A stretch of DNA of 64,000 bases from Methylophilaceae bacterium 11. Lineage in GTDB: Bacteria; Pseudomonadota; Gammaproteobacteria; Burkholderiales; Methylophilaceae. The position numbers and the translations under genes were made by a program. Under the pieces are notes generated by a model. It made no database searches, had not been told where the DNA came from, and was given only the letters and a program-made list of their open reading frames with translations. Position 1 is the first letter of the stretch. Each line of letters starts with the position of its first letter. Below, one piece after another: positions 36,064 through 46,997 of the stretch. The stretch is taken from contig JCKJ01000001.1 in assembly GCA_000525025.1 (NCBI GenBank), positions 1,984,001-2,048,000 on the forward strand, written 5' to 3'.

Positions 36064-39000
36064 TGAATCGACTCTACATTTAACTCCTGCATGTGCGTCA
36101 TACCGATACACGCTGCCTTTGCACCAGCCAAGGTAGTGTAATAGGTGACCTTATTTTGCAATGCACTGCGGCGGATTTCATAAGAGTCTGCCACCGCTTT
36201 TTTGTCTTCGGTCACGTTCACAATAAAGTTGATTTCATTATTTTTAATCATATCAACAATATGAGGACGCCCTTCTGCCACTTTATTCACAGGCGCCACC
36301 TTCAAACCATGCTCCGCTAAAGCCCTTGCCGTACCTTTTGTGGCCACCAATGTAAAGCCTAAGTTCGCTAAATCATGCGCGATATCGACTACCTTTTGAT
36401 GGTCTTCGTTCCGTACACTGATAAAGGCTTTACCGCCTTTTGGCAATTTAGCAGAGGCGCCCAGTTGCGACTTCACAAACGCTTCAGCAAAGGTATTGCC
36501 TACGCCCATGACTTCGCCGGTCGACTTCATTTCAGGGCCCAATATCGTATCAACACCCGGGAACTTGATGAAGGGGAACACGGCCTCTTTCACAGAGTAA
36601 TATGGTGGAACAACTTCTTTCGTCACCCCTTGCGATTGTAAGGTTTGACCAGCCATACAACGTGCTGCGATTTTAGCTAATTGCAACCCGCAAGCTTTGG
36701 ATACGAATGGTACGGTACGTGAAGCGCGTGGATTCACTTCTAACACATAGACCGTCTCACCTTGTATCGCAAACTGCACATTCATCAAGCCTTTTACACC
36801 TAAGGCTTTTGCCATTTGCACGGTCTGTTGACGCAACACATCTTGTAGCGCCTTACTTAGGCTGTAAGGTGGTAATGAACATGCAGAGTCGCCAGAGTGC
36901 ACACCCGCTTGCTCCACGTGTTGCATAATGCCGCCAATTAACACCTCTTCCCCATCGCTAATCGCATCTACGTCAACTTCAATCGCGTCGTTCAAGAAAC
37001 GATCCAGCAACACCGGAGATTCGTTAGAGACTTTCACAGCTTCACGCATATAACGCTCAAGCTGGCTTTGCTCATGCACGATTTCCATGGCGCGACCACC
37101 TAGCACATAGCTAGGACGCACCACTAGAGGATAGCCAATCTCTTCTGCCGCTCGAATGGCCTCTTCTGGCGCGCGCGCAGTACGATTGGGCGGTTGTTTT
37201 AATCCTAAATCATGCAACATTTTTTGGAAGCGTTCGCGGTCTTCCGCACGGTCAATCGCATCAGGTGTAGTACCAATAATAGGCACACCCGCTTTTTCCA
37301 AATCACGCGCTAATTTCAAGGGTGTTTGACCACCGTATTGCACAATCACGCCCACTGGTTTTTCAATATTGACGATTTCTAATACATCTTCTAATGTCAC
37401 CGGCTCAAAGTACAAGCGGTCTGAAGTGTCATAATCGGTAGAAACGGTCTCCGGATTACAGTTGACCATAATGGTTTCATAGCCGTCGTCACGCATGGCA
37501 AACGCAGCATGTACACAGCAATAGTCAAACTCAATGCCTTGACCAATACGGTTTGGGCCACCGCCCAATACCATGATTTTTTTCTTATCGGTCGGCTGCG
37601 CTTCGCACTCTTCCTCGTAGCTTGAATACATATAGGCCGTATTCGTTGCAAATTCAGCAGCACAAGTATCCACACGCTTATAGACTGGACGTACATTCAG
37701 GGCCTGACGATACGCACGCACCGCATGCTGATCTGTCGCCAACAATTTCGCCAAACGTCTATCAGAAAAGCCAATACGTTTAAGCTTAAACATGGCCTCT
37801 TTATTTAAATCAGCAATATGCTTACCACTTAAAGCGGCTTCATGTTTGATGATGTCTTGAATTTGCGCCAAGAACCAAGGATCAATTTTGGAAATATCGA
37901 AAATCTGCTCAATGGATAAGCCCATTCTGAAGGCATCACCCAAATACCAAATACGCTCAGGGCCAGGCTCACCCAACTCTTTGGTAATTTTGTCTAAATC
38001 TGTGGTGATTGGGTCTAAACCATCAACGCCTACTTCTAAGCCGCGCAACGCTTTTTGGAATGACTCTTGGAAGCTACGGCCAATGGCCATGACCTCACCC
38101 ACAGATTTCATCTGTGTGGTTAAGCGGCTATCGGCTTGCGGGAATTTCTCGAATGCAAATCGAGGGATTTTAGTCACCACATAATCAATGGAGGGTTCGA
38201 ACGAAGCTGGGGTCTGGCCGCCAGTAATTTCGTTACGCAACTCATCCAAAGTAAATCCAACCGCCAATTTAGCTGCAATTTTAGCAATGGGGAAACCTGT
38301 GGCTTTGGAAGCCAACGCAGATGAGCGTGAGACACGTGGATTCATCTCAATCACAATCATGCGCCCATCATCTGGATTAATCGCAAACTGTACGTTGGAA
38401 CCACCCGTATCCACCCCAATCTCGCGCAATACTGCCAATGAGGCATTACGCATGATTTGGTACTCTTTATCAGTGAGCGTTTGTGCGGGCGCTACCGTGA
38501 TCGAATCGCCCGTATGTACGCCCATGGGGTCTAAGTTTTCAATAGAACAAATGATAATGCAGTTATCTGCCTTATCACGCACCACTTCCATCTCATACTC
38601 TTTCCAGCCGAGCATGGATTCTTCAATCAGCAATTCTTTGGTAGGTGATGCATCCAAGCCACGTTCACAAATGGCCATAAACTCTTCACGGTTATACGCA
38701 ATACCACCACCACTACCGCCCATGGTAAAGGATGGACGGATAATCGCTGGGTAACCTATATTGGCTTGCACTTGCAATGCTTCTTCCAAGCTATGTGCAA
38801 TCGCAGACTTAGCTGAACCCAGGCCAATTTTGGTCATGGCTTCTTTAAATTTTTGACGGTCTTCCGCCTTATCAATCGCCTCTTTAGATGCGCCAATCAA
38901 TTCGACATTGTACTTTTTCAATACACCGTGCTTGTCCAAATCCAACGCACAGTTCAATGCAGTTTGGCCACCCATGGTAGGCAACAATGCATCAGGTTTT

Positions 39001-39242
39001 TCTTTGGCAATGATTTTCTCTACCACTTGCCAAGTAATTGGCTCAATATAAGTGGCGTCCGCCATTTCTGGGTCGGTCATGATGGTGGCTGGATTCGAGT
39101 TCACCAATATCACGCGATAACCTTCTTCGCGCAGTGCTTTACAGGCCTGTGCACCAGAATAGTCAAACTCACACGCTTGACCGATGACAATCGGACCAGC
39201 GCCGATGATCAAAATACTTTTAATGTCGGTTCTCTTTGCCAT
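36039..39242 (-). CDS. carB: Carbamoyl phosphate synthase large subunit
   Basis: The 1067-residue product makes carbamoyl phosphate from bicarbonate, ammonia and two ATP, for arginine and pyrimidines. Two ATP-grasp halves are visible: [20 protein letters not shown] in the first, and [19 protein letters not shown] in the second. A C-terminal allosteric MGS-like domain follows ([19 protein letters not shown]). Its start overlaps the carA stop (TAATG). The C-terminus ends in a 13-bp duplicated segment. Confidence 0.97.
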   Translation of the reverse strand: MAKRTDIKSILIIGAGPIVIGQACEFDYSGAQACKALREEGYRVILVNSNPATIMTDPEMADATYIEPITWQVVEKIIAKEKPDALLPTMGGQTALNCALDLDKHGVLKKYNVELIGASKEAIDKAEDRQKFKEAMTKIGLGSAKSAIAHSLEEALQVQANIGYPAIIRPSFTMGGSGGGIAYNREEFMAICERGLDASPTKELLIEESMLGWKEYEMEVVRDKADNCIIICSIENLDPMGVHTGDSITVAPAQTLTDKEYQIMRNASLAVLREIGVDTGGSNVQFAINPDDGRMIVIEMNPRVSRSSALASKATGFPIAKIAAKLAVGFTLDELRNEITGGQTPASFEPSIDYVVTKIPRFAFEKFPQADSRLTTQMKSVGEVMAIGRSFQESFQKALRGLEVGVDGLDPITTDLDKITKELGEPGPERIWYLGDAFRMGLSIEQIFDISKIDPWFLAQIQDIIKHEAALSGKHIADLNKEAMFKLKRIGFSDRRLAKLLATDQHAVRAYRQALNVRPVYKRVDTCAAEFATNTAYMYSSYEEECEAQPTDKKKIMVLGGGPNRIGQGIEFDYCCVHAAFAMRDDGYETIMVNCNPETVSTDYDTSDRLYFEPVTLEDVLEIVNIEKPVGVIVQYGGQTPLKLARDLEKAGVPIIGTTPDAIDRAEDRERFQKMLHDLGLKQPPNRTARAPEEAIRAAEEIGYPLVVRPSYVLGGRAMEIVHEQSQLERYMREAVKVSNESPVLLDRFLNDAIEVDVDAISDGEEVLIGGIMQHVEQAGVHSGDSACSLPPYSLSKALQDVLRQQTVQMAKALGVKGLMNVQFAIQGETVYVLEVNPRASRTVPFVSKACGLQLAKIAARCMAGQTLQSQGVTKEVVPPYYSVKEAVFPFIKFPGVDTILGPEMKSTGEVMGVGNTFAEAFVKSQLGASAKLPKGGKAFISVRNEDHQKVVDIAHDLANLGFTLVATKGTARALAEHGLKVAPVNKVAEGRPHIVDMIKNNEINFIVNVTEDKKAVADSYEIRRSALQNKVTYYTTLAGAKAACIGMTHMQELNVESIQDLHKRLA

Positions 39243-40378
39243 TAGCTGGTTTTTCTTTCTTGCATTAATTCAATAAACTGGTCAAATAAATAACTCATCT
39301 CAGTGGGGCCGGGGCTTGCTTCCGGGTGGCCTTGAAAACTGAACGCCGGTTTGTCCGTGCGCGCAATGCCCTGCAAGCTACCATCAAATAAAGAGACGTG
39401 CGTTACTTTTACGTTGGCAGGCAGTGTATTCGGGTCTGCCGCAAAGCCATGGTTTTGGCTGGTGATATACACACGTTTGGAGGCCACATCTTGCACCGGG
39501 TGATTTGCACCGTGGTGCCCAAATTTCATCTTCATGGTTTTAGCGCCACTGGCTAGTGCCAATAACTGGTGGCCCAAACAAATACCGAAGGTAGGAATGC
39601 CTGATTCTACTAACGTTTTAATGGCGCTAATTGCGTAGTCACATGGCTCTGGGTCACCAGGGCCATTCGATAAGAAGATGCCATCAGGCTGATATGCCAA
39701 TGCTTGCGCTGCCGTCGCTTGTGCTGGTAACACAGTGACCTTGCAACCACGTGCAGCAAGCATGCGTAAAATATTACGTTTCACGCCATAATCAAATGCC
39801 ACCACATGGAATTGAGATTGATCTGGCTTTGTGTAGCCCTCACCCAACGCCCACTCACCTTCAGTAAACGAATATGGCTTCTCACAACTGACCACTTTCG
39901 CCAAGTCCATGCCTGACAAACCGGGGAATGCTTGAGCGAGTGACAGTGCTTTTGCTTCATCAATTTCGCCTGCCATAATACAACCAGCTTGCGCACCTTT
40001 TTCACGCAACACACGCGTCAACTTACGCGTGTCAATGTCTGCAATCGCCACCACATTATTGGTGGCTAAATATTCTGAGAGCGTTTGTGTACTGCGGAAA
40101 TTACTGCGTAACAAAGGCAAATCGCGGATAATTAAACCTGACGCATAGACTTTGCCGGATTCCACATCCTCTGCATTGGTACCGTAGTTGCCAATGTGCG
40201 GATAGGTTAATGTGACGATTTGTTGGGTATAAGAAGGGTCGGTCAGAATTTCTTGATAACCGGTCATGGAAGTATTGAACACCACCTCCCCAACCGTATG
40301 GCCTGCAGCACCAATTGCAATGCCTTTAAAAACAGTTCCATCTGCTAACACTAAAATCGCTGGAATTGTTTTTGACAC
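39242..40378 (-). CDS. carA: Carbamoyl phosphate synthase small (glutaminase) subunit
   Basis: The product is 378 residues from a GTG start at 40378, chosen because AAGGAG lies 6 nt upstream and the N-terminus ([18 protein letters not shown]) fits homologues. The class I glutaminase triad shows Cys in [11 protein letters not shown] and His/Glu in GHPEASPGP. It releases ammonia from glutamine for CarB. It is coupled to carB by a TAATG overlap. Confidence 0.95.
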   Translation of the reverse strand: MSKTIPAILVLADGTVFKGIAIGAAGHTVGEVVFNTSMTGYQEILTDPSYTQQIVTLTYPHIGNYGTNAEDVESGKVYASGLIIRDLPLLRSNFRSTQTLSEYLATNNVVAIADIDTRKLTRVLREKGAQAGCIMAGEIDEAKALSLAQAFPGLSGMDLAKVVSCEKPYSFTEGEWALGEGYTKPDQSQFHVVAFDYGVKRNILRMLAARGCKVTVLPAQATAAQALAYQPDGIFLSNGPGDPEPCDYAISAIKTLVESGIPTFGICLGHQLLALASGAKTMKMKFGHHGANHPVQDVASKRVYITSQNHGFAADPNTLPANVKVTHVSLFDGSLQGIARTDKPAFSFQGHPEASPGPTEMSYLFDQFIELMQERKTS

Positions 40379-40444
40379 CTTGGGCTCCTTTTGTTTTGAC
40401 ACGACACACATCTGTTACACACATCCAATATTTTAGATGTGCAA

Positions 40445-40475
40445 AACGGGAAAAGCTTTGTAAACTCTTCCCGTT
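40445..40475 (-). terminator. Terminator after dapB
   Basis: AACGGGAA ... TTCCCGTT stem with about 15-nt loop, followed by TTTTGC on the minus strand. It separates dapB from carA. Confidence 0.65.
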
Positions 40476-40535
40476 CTTAGAATTGACGCATTATAGCCGA
40501 AATTCGACTGCGCCTCAAGCGCTAGGATTGTTTAA

Positions 40536-41336
40536 CTAACGTAAACCGAGCACATCACGCATATCAAACAGCCCGCTAGAATGGCTGGCTAAAAACTTTG
40601 CAGCACGTAAGGCACCTTGCGCAAAAGTGGCGCGGCTGCTGGCTTTATGGGTTAATTCCACCCGCTCTCCCACGCCAGCCAACACCACGGTATGATCCCC
40701 TACCACATCCCCACCACGCATGGTCGCAAAACCAATAGTCCCTGCCTCGCGTTCGCCCGTTACACCCTCTCGAGCATAGACTGCGCAATCTTTTAATTGC
40801 TGTCCTAGGCCCTGCGCTGCAGCCTCACCCAAACGCAGTGCAGTGCCAGAAGGCGCATCAATTTTGTGGCGATGGTGCATCTCCACCACTTCAATGTCAT
40901 ATCCCTCATTGAGTACCCTAGCCGCTTGCTCTACTAAATTAATGAGCAAGGTCACACCCACACTCATATTAGGAGCAAATACAATCGCAATCTCTTTTGC
41001 CGCAACTTCAATGCTTGCGCGTTGTGCCTCGCTAAAGCCAGTGGTCCCGATGACATGTTTGACTTTAAGCGCACGGCAAACATCAAGATAATGCATACTG
41101 GCTTCCGGACGCGTGAAATCAATCAAGACATCCGCACCCTTGAGGGCTGCACTCACATCACTACTTAACTGTACTTGTGTCAGCTTCCCGAACTGCTCGC
41201 CTGCATCACGACCTAACTGCGGACCACCTTCCCGATCCAGCGCGCCATGCAACACCATATCCGCGTCATTAAGCACACCCTCTATCAGCGCATGCCCCAT
41301 CCGCCCTGTTGCACCTGCTATCACTACTTTTACCAT
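40536..41336 (-). CDS. dapB: 4-hydroxy-tetrahydrodipicolinate reductase
   Basis: The 266-residue product acts in lysine and diaminopimelate synthesis. It has the N-terminal nucleotide motif GATGRMG and the catalytic [16 protein letters not shown]. Length is standard. It follows bamE on the same strand. Confidence 0.96.
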   Translation of the reverse strand: MVKVVIAGATGRMGHALIEGVLNDADMVLHGALDREGGPQLGRDAGEQFGKLTQVQLSSDVSAALKGADVLIDFTRPEASMHYLDVCRALKVKHVIGTTGFSEAQRASIEVAAKEIAIVFAPNMSVGVTLLINLVEQAARVLNEGYDIEVVEMHHRHKIDAPSGTALRLGEAAAQGLGQQLKDCAVYAREGVTGEREAGTIGFATMRGGDVVGDHTVVLAGVGERVELTHKASSRATFAQGALRAAKFLASHSSGLFDMRDVLGLR

Positions 41337-41392
41337 AATTCTCTTCTATCATTAATGACCAGCACTAACCTATGACACCACGCAGCAGCTGG

Positions 41393-42667
41393 TTAAAACC
41401 CAATTTTTTCAATGACACCATCTAAGTGTTCGCTAGACTCTTCGGGCGCCAGTATTTTTTGTTCGTTCGCACGTTTGCCATTGGCAACCACAAACTCTCT
41501 AACAATAAGCCAGCGCTGCGTAGCCGCATCAAACTGTAAATCAAGCTGCTTGGTGACTTCATCACTAAACACTTTGGACGCATATTTTTGGAAAAACTGC
41601 ACGCTGGCTTGATTACCATGTTGCGTCACAGCCACATCCTCAAGCACCAGGCTGATATCGCCGCCGCGCTTACCAGACAAACGCTGCTTGCGTTGCGCCG
41701 CCCATGCACTTTTACTCAAACCATTTTCCGGCTTAAACCCATCGGCATAAGCAGCAAAATACGCCTTTACATTTTTATTACGCCAAGCGTCCGCCCATGC
41801 ATTAACTGTAGCTTGTATCGGTTGCGCTGCATCACCCACTTCACCACCACTTGCAGCCGCCACAGCTGTCGCTGCTACAGTCCCACCTGCCCTCTGCGGT
41901 AGCGCTTCCGGTGCTATTTGCTCAGGTGTAGCTTCGGCTGCAACAGATGCCTGCGCCTCCTGCGCTTGCGGTAGCAGGTTCACACTGTCCACGCCAGCCA
42001 TCTCTGGTTTTTTCTTGAGAATAGATTCAGTTTCGACTGCACCCTCATTGGCAATGTCTGCTGCGGCTGCGGCAGTAGCAGCTTCTGCACCTACTGGTGC
42101 TGGCGATGCTGCACTTGAAGCCACAGCTGCCGCGGCCACTGCTGCTGTTTCAGCAGGCAGGTCTGTAGTGGCGGACGATGTTGCTGGAGCCGCCTCAGGC
42201 GCTGCAACCGGCTCATCTGAACCCCAAAATTTAAACATATCAAACCAAGGTTTTTCCACTGGCTTTTTGGTGGTCGTGACAGATCTAGCAGAAGTATCCA
42301 CCGGAGTGTCTGCAGACTTGTCGGTCGCAGCCACTACATCACCACGCACCGTCGTGAGTAACTCTTTATCAAAATCGAGAATCACTCTACGCTTTTCTAT
42401 CACTTTGCCTTGCTGGCGCAACTGATAAAAATAATCCCAACGGTTGCCATGAAAGCTATCAACGATTAAAGGCGTGCCCATGATATACCGCACTTGCGAC
42501 TTGGTCATACCCGGCCTTAACTGCAATAACATTTTTGAGGTAACAACGTTACCTTGCTGAATATCCATTTTGTAAGATTTTAAGGCAGGTAATTTGGAGC
42601 CACATCCGACAAAAAAACAGCTAACAATCAAGCATATGGGGGTGAAGATTTTCGAAAAATAACGCAT
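41393..42667 (-). CDS. bamE: BamE-like lipoprotein fused to a C-terminal NTF2-like domain
   Basis: The product is 424 residues from ATG 42667 (a GTG lies 9 nt further up). The lipobox ends FFVGC, with Cys22 the lipid site. Residues about 30-115 form a BamE/SmpA domain (LRPGMTKSQVRYIMGTPLIV, WDYFYQL), part of the Bam outer membrane assembly machine. Next is a long Ala/Val/Thr-rich, low-complexity linker (about 120-280). The last 130 residues look like an NTF2/Cds6-type domain (VNAWADAWRNKNVKAYFAAY). Usual BamE proteins stop after the first domain. It lies divergent from fur, as bamE often does. Confidence 0.8.
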   Translation of the reverse strand: MRYFSKIFTPICLIVSCFFVGCGSKLPALKSYKMDIQQGNVVTSKMLLQLRPGMTKSQVRYIMGTPLIVDSFHGNRWDYFYQLRQQGKVIEKRRVILDFDKELLTTVRGDVVAATDKSADTPVDTSARSVTTTKKPVEKPWFDMFKFWGSDEPVAAPEAAPATSSATTDLPAETAAVAAAAVASSAASPAPVGAEAATAAAAADIANEGAVETESILKKKPEMAGVDSVNLLPQAQEAQASVAAEATPEQIAPEALPQRAGGTVAATAVAAASGGEVGDAAQPIQATVNAWADAWRNKNVKAYFAAYADGFKPENGLSKSAWAAQRKQRLSGKRGGDISLVLEDVAVTQHGNQASVQFFQKYASKVFSDEVTKQLDLQFDAATQRWLIVREFVVANGKRANEQKILAPEESSEHLDGVIEKIGF

Positions 42668-42767
42668 TACGGTCACTTTAAATAAAGACTTGTTGTTGAA
42701 TATTCATTAATATACCATGTTGATCAAGTATTCAAAAATACAGCTTAATGAATGGCGGATGAATAAC

Positions 42768-43193
42768 ATGCATGACCAGAAAGATTTAAAAAATGCCGGG
42801 CTAAAAGCTACATTACCTCGCTTAAAAATCTTGGAACTCTTCGAAAACAGCACTGAGCGTCACCTATCTGCCGAAGACGTATACAAGATTATGATTAACG
42901 CCGGCGAAGACGTTGGCTTAGCTACTGTCTATCGCGTACTTACACAGTTTGAACAAGCAGGACTGCTGGCACGTCACCACTTTGAAAGCGGTAAAGCCGT
43001 GTTTGAGCTTAACGAAGGCAGCCACCACGACCACATTGTATGTATTAAGTGTGGCCGCGTTGAAGAGTTTTACGACGAAGAGATTGAAAAAAGACAAAAA
43101 AGCGCGGCGGATGAGCATGGCTTTACCATGCACGACCACTCACTGACTATTTATGGTGTGTGCAAAAAACAACCCTGTACCAATAAAGGCTAA
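42768..43193 (+). CDS. fur: Ferric uptake regulator Fur
   Basis: The 141-residue product starts at ATG 42768 by homology ([17 protein letters not shown]); GGCGG lies upstream. It has a winged-helix DNA-binding domain and a dimerisation domain with the zinc/iron ligands [11 protein letters not shown] and HDHSLTIYG. It represses iron uptake genes when iron is plentiful. It is divergent from bamE and convergent with recN. No clear Fur box was found in its own upstream region. Confidence 0.95.
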   Translation: MHDQKDLKNAGLKATLPRLKILELFENSTERHLSAEDVYKIMINAGEDVGLATVYRVLTQFEQAGLLARHHFESGKAVFELNEGSHHDHIVCIKCGRVEEFYDEEIEKRQKSAADEHGFTMHDHSLTIYGVCKKQPCTNKG

Positions 43194-43234
43194 GCGTTAC
43201 CAAAACCTTAGTGTTGATAAAAGTCTTAGCCTTT
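43185..43234. terminator. Possible shared terminator of fur and recN
   Basis: AAAGGCTAAG (43185-43194) and its complement CTTAGCCTTT (43225-43234) flank a 30-nt loop, overlapping the fur stop. The long loop makes it weak. Confidence 0.4.
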
Positions 43235-43248
43235 ACAAAAACCAAGCA

Positions 43249-44898
43249 CTATTTAGCCAGCATTTCTTTTGCATGTTGGCGTGTAATCTCAGTAATGTGT
43301 AACCCACCCAGCATACGCGCCACTTCATCCACACGTTCTTCTGTTGCCAGCCGACGGATATGACTTAAAGTTGTCCCGGCGTGCTGTGTTTTGCTGACTT
43401 GTAAGTGGTGTTGCGCTTGCGCTGCAACCTGCGGCAGATGTGTGATGACCAGCACTTGTCGCGCATCGCCCAGTTGCTTGAGTAAAGTACCGACGACCTC
43501 GGCCACGCCACCGCCAATACCGACATCCACTTCATCAAAAATCATACACGGAACCGTGCCGGAAGAAGCCGTAGTAACGTGTAGTGCTAAGCTGATTCTG
43601 GAGAGCTCGCCCCCTGATGCGACTTTAGCAAGTGCTCGGGGCGTTACGCCTGCGTGACCAGCCACTAAAAACTCAATCTGCTCCAAGCCATACACCGTTG
43701 GCTCACCGGGCAGAAGTGCGACTTGGAATTGTCCGCCTTTAAGAGAAAGGCGCTGCATTTGCTCAGTAATGCTCGCAGTGAGCGTCTGCGCTGCTTGCGT
43801 TCTTTTTGCCGTGAGTGTTTGAGCGTGCTGCTGGTAAGCCTGCCATGCATGCGCTTCTTGCTGCTTCAACATGCCGTCATCAGCTGCGCCTTCTAGCACT
43901 TGCATGCGCGCAACACAGGTCTCTAGCTCCATAGGCAACTCTTCAGGTTTGATACGGTATTTACGGCTGAGCGCATGAATCGATTGGATACGCGCCTCCA
44001 CTTCCGCCAGCCGTGCAGGATCTAACTCTGTGCGCTGCAAATAGCGGTTTAGAAAACGGCTCGTTTCTTCCAACTGAATAGCCGCGGACTCCACTGTGGA
44101 CAATGCCTCTTGTAACGCAGCATCAAAATCCATTAACTGCGACAACTGATGCTGCACCTGCTCTACCATTGCACCAGCATTGGGTTCCGCCTCGGACAGT
44201 AGTGCTAAGCAGGACTCTACCCCTTGCAACAAACTGGCACCATGGCTCAGCCGACTATGCTCCTGCTGCAACGTAAGCCAGTCTTCCGCCTCAAAGGCCA
44301 ACTGTTTGATTTCACGCGTTTTGTCTCGCAACTCAGCCAACTCTTCGGCATATGCTTCAGCATTAGTTTCTGCTGCCAGCCTTTGTTGATGCAGCTTACG
44401 CCACTGCTGGTAGCACTCAGCCACTTGACCTGCAAGCGCTTCTGCTTGCGCATATGCATCTAGAATTTCACGCTGCGTACTGTTTTTTAATAGCGAGTGA
44501 TGGGCGTTTTGGCTATAAATATCTATCAATAATTCGCCCAATTCTTTTAATTGTGCGACAGTAGCCGAGGTGCCATTGATAAAGCCGCGACTGCGCCCAT
44601 CCGCATAGATGACGCGACGTAAAATCAAATGCTCGTCCGCATCTACTTCATGTTCGGCCAGCCATTGCTGCGCCAGCTTATTATGTGCAATGGCAAACGT
44701 GGTACTGATATCGGCTTTTTCAGACCCGGCGCGCGTGACAGCGCCATCGTTGCGCGCACCCAAGCTGAGTGATAGCGCATCAATTAAAATCGATTTACCG
44801 GCACCTGTCTCCCCGGTTAACGCCGTGAACCCGGCGTCAAACTCTAGGTCTAGTTGCTCAACAATAATAAAATCACGAATAGATAACGCTTGTAACAT
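43249..44898 (-). CDS. recN: DNA repair protein RecN
   Basis: The product is 549 residues from ATG 44898 (MLQALSIRDFIIVEQLDLEF). It is an SMC-like protein: Walker A GETGAGKS, central coiled coil, then the ABC signature LSRISLALHV and Walker B IFDEVDVGIGGG. It helps repair double-strand breaks. It is upstream of the fur convergence and downstream of nadK. Confidence 0.95.
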   Translation of the reverse strand: MLQALSIRDFIIVEQLDLEFDAGFTALTGETGAGKSILIDALSLSLGARNDGAVTRAGSEKADISTTFAIAHNKLAQQWLAEHEVDADEHLILRRVIYADGRSRGFINGTSATVAQLKELGELLIDIYSQNAHHSLLKNSTQREILDAYAQAEALAGQVAECYQQWRKLHQQRLAAETNAEAYAEELAELRDKTREIKQLAFEAEDWLTLQQEHSRLSHGASLLQGVESCLALLSEAEPNAGAMVEQVQHQLSQLMDFDAALQEALSTVESAAIQLEETSRFLNRYLQRTELDPARLAEVEARIQSIHALSRKYRIKPEELPMELETCVARMQVLEGAADDGMLKQQEAHAWQAYQQHAQTLTAKRTQAAQTLTASITEQMQRLSLKGGQFQVALLPGEPTVYGLEQIEFLVAGHAGVTPRALAKVASGGELSRISLALHVTTASSGTVPCMIFDEVDVGIGGGVAEVVGTLLKQLGDARQVLVITHLPQVAAQAQHHLQVSKTQHAGTTLSHIRRLATEERVDEVARMLGGLHITEITRQHAKEMLAK

Positions 44899-44945
44899 AG
44901 GCTTACTCAACACATTTCATGGTCATTACGGGCTGCATTGAAGAG

Positions 44946-45827
44946 TTATCCCCAGTTGAGCTTGTTGCGTAACATATCAAAATAGCAATATCCCTTTGGA
45001 TGCAGCAACAAAATATCCTGCTTGGCACGCTGCACACGAATTTTATCGCCCGCATTCAATGTTTGCTGGTATTGCCCATCTAAGCTCAGTTGTGCGTCAT
45101 CTGCTTGCATCACGGTCACTTCGCATACGCTTTCGCTGGTGACAGTAATAGGGCGATTACTCAATGTGTGTGGGCTAATTGGCACCAAAGAAATTGCCTT
45201 TAAATCCGGATGCAGAATAGGGCCGCCAGCAGAAAGCGCATATGCCGTGGTGCCAGTGGGCGAGCTCAAGATCAAACCATCTGCACGCTGCTTTGACACA
45301 AACTGACCATTGATTTCCACTTCCATTTCCATCAACCGCAGGGCGTTTTTGACCACCACATCATTCAGCGCTACACCGTGCAACACAGACGCACCAGCGC
45401 GGTAAATAGTGGCTTCTAACAGCATACGGCTTTCAGTCTGATATTCACCGGCGAGGATTTTATCCATTTCCACCAGCATATCTTCGGTACGTAAATCGGT
45501 TAAAAAACCAAGGCGGCCACGATTAATGCCCACCAAAGGTACCGGCTTAGGCAACTGACTTTCGTGCAGGCTTCTAGCGACGCTCAGCATCGTACCGTCG
45601 CCTCCCATCACCACAACCAAATCCACCAAGCTGCCAATATCAGCCAATGTTGCAGTGTTAAACCCGTTCAGCGCTGCGTGATGCGCTGTGTTTTCCTCTA
45701 CCCATACCTGAATACCTTTGGTAGATAAATGGCTTGCCAGTTGTGCAAGTTCGTCTTGCATGTGTTGCAATGCACTGGCATCCATGTATTTGCCAATAAT
45801 CGCAATCGATACAAATTGTTTTTTCAT
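44946..45827 (-). CDS. nadK: NAD kinase
   Basis: The 293-residue product makes NADP from NAD and ATP. The GGDGTMLSVAR motif, NRGRLGFLTD, and SPTGTTAYALSAGGPI are all present. It is divergent from hrcA and 47 bp upstream of recN. Confidence 0.96.
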   Translation of the reverse strand: MKKQFVSIAIIGKYMDASALQHMQDELAQLASHLSTKGIQVWVEENTAHHAALNGFNTATLADIGSLVDLVVVMGGDGTMLSVARSLHESQLPKPVPLVGINRGRLGFLTDLRTEDMLVEMDKILAGEYQTESRMLLEATIYRAGASVLHGVALNDVVVKNALRLMEMEVEINGQFVSKQRADGLILSSPTGTTAYALSAGGPILHPDLKAISLVPISPHTLSNRPITVTSESVCEVTVMQADDAQLSLDGQYQQTLNAGDKIRVQRAKQDILLLHPKGYCYFDMLRNKLNWG

Positions 45828-45917
45828 GGCAGAATTAAATCACAGAAGCGCCCAGCTTAAAAGCAAATGCCGCTGTTATCTAGGAACTAATTCGGGCAAA
45901 ATAGCACCTTACTTAGC

Positions 45918-46949
45918 ATGTTGAATTTTAGCTTGGACAAACGCGCGCAAATATTACTCAAGACCTTGGTGGAACATTACATCAGTGATGGCCAGCCGAT
46001 AGGCTCGCGTACGCTCTTACAGCACTCCGGTTTGGATGTCAGTCCTGCGACGATTCGCAATGTGATGAGTGACTTGGAGCAACTTGGGTTTATTACCAGC
46101 CCACATACCTCTGCCGGACGCATTCCTACGCAAAAAGGGTACCGCCTGTTTGTGGATTCGTTATTAACAGTTAAGCCATTGGAAAACAACGCGTTTCAGC
46201 AACTCAAAGATGGATTAAACTCACCCAACCAAACCGCTTTAATCAGCAACGCAGCTGACATGCTCTCGCAACTCACCCAATTTGCCGGCGTAGTGCTCAC
46301 GCCCAAGCGCAAACGCGTTGCGTTTAAGCATTTAGAGTTTTTAGCGTTGTCCGAGAAAAAATTGCTGGTGATTATCGTGACGCAAGACGGCAACGTGCAA
46401 AACCGCGTTATCGTGACCGAAAAACCATACACAGCCAGCGATCTCACGCAAGCCAGCAATTACTTTAATGCGCATTATCAAGGCTTTACCCTAGAAGAAG
46501 TGCAGCAAAAGCTACATGCAGAACTCAAGCAGATGCAGACCGAGATGAACCAATTGATGACTGCAGCATTAGAAGCAACACATTTGGACGGCGACGAGAA
46601 CAAAGATGCGGTAGTGATTGCTGGGGAACGTAACTTGTTACAGGTGGATGAACTCTCCACCAATGTCACCAGCTTACGTAAATTATTTGAGATCTTTGAG
46701 CGACGCACCTCACTGATGCAACTACTCGACAACAGCCAGCGTGCTGAAGGCATTCAAATCTTTATTGGAGGCGAGAGCGGTTATTTGCCGCTGGATGAGT
46801 GCAGCATGGTGACCGCACCGTACGAGGCAGATGGCCAAGTGGTCGGCACCTTAGGCGTGATTGGCCCAACGCGCATGGCCTACGAGCGTGTGATACCAAT
46901 TGTTGACGTGACTGCCAAGCTGCTTTCTAACGCGCTTTCTTCTAACTAA
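45918..46949 (+). CDS. hrcA: Heat-inducible transcription repressor HrcA
   Basis: The 343-residue product has an N-terminal winged helix (SRTLLQHSGLDVSPATIRN) and the HrcA C-terminal domain (GIQIFIGGESGYLPLDECS). The family represses groESL/dnaK through the CIRCE operator. No CIRCE is seen before hrcA itself. It is followed by hemH after 48 bp. Confidence 0.95.
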   Translation: MLNFSLDKRAQILLKTLVEHYISDGQPIGSRTLLQHSGLDVSPATIRNVMSDLEQLGFITSPHTSAGRIPTQKGYRLFVDSLLTVKPLENNAFQQLKDGLNSPNQTALISNAADMLSQLTQFAGVVLTPKRKRVAFKHLEFLALSEKKLLVIIVTQDGNVQNRVIVTEKPYTASDLTQASNYFNAHYQGFTLEEVQQKLHAELKQMQTEMNQLMTAALEATHLDGDENKDAVVIAGERNLLQVDELSTNVTSLRKLFEIFERRTSLMQLLDNSQRAEGIQIFIGGESGYLPLDECSMVTAPYEADGQVVGTLGVIGPTRMAYERVIPIVDVTAKLLSNALSSN

Positions 46950-46997
46950 TCACCAACATTCGCATCATCACTCATTAGCATCTTCACTGGCAAACTC

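Noticed and set aside
6267-36075. Shared 12-mer GATTCAAGACTT at the SulP and carB ends
   Set aside because: It occurs on opposite strands relative to the genes and is short; probably coincidence rather than one repeat family.
38188-38754. 188-codon open frame opposite carB
   Set aside because: It is an antisense shadow of conserved carB; composition is low-complexity Ser/Pro-rich.
42015-42425. Ala-rich 136-codon open frame opposite the bamE linker
   Set aside because: It mirrors the Ala-rich linker of BamE (GCN codons read back as open frame).
42668-42767. Fur box in the bamE-fur intergenic region
   Set aside because: AT-rich with partial matches only; no convincing GATAATGATAATCATTATC-like site.
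45828-45917. CIRCE operator before hrcA
   Set aside because: The TTAGCACTC-N9-GAGTGCTAA pattern was looked for and is absent.
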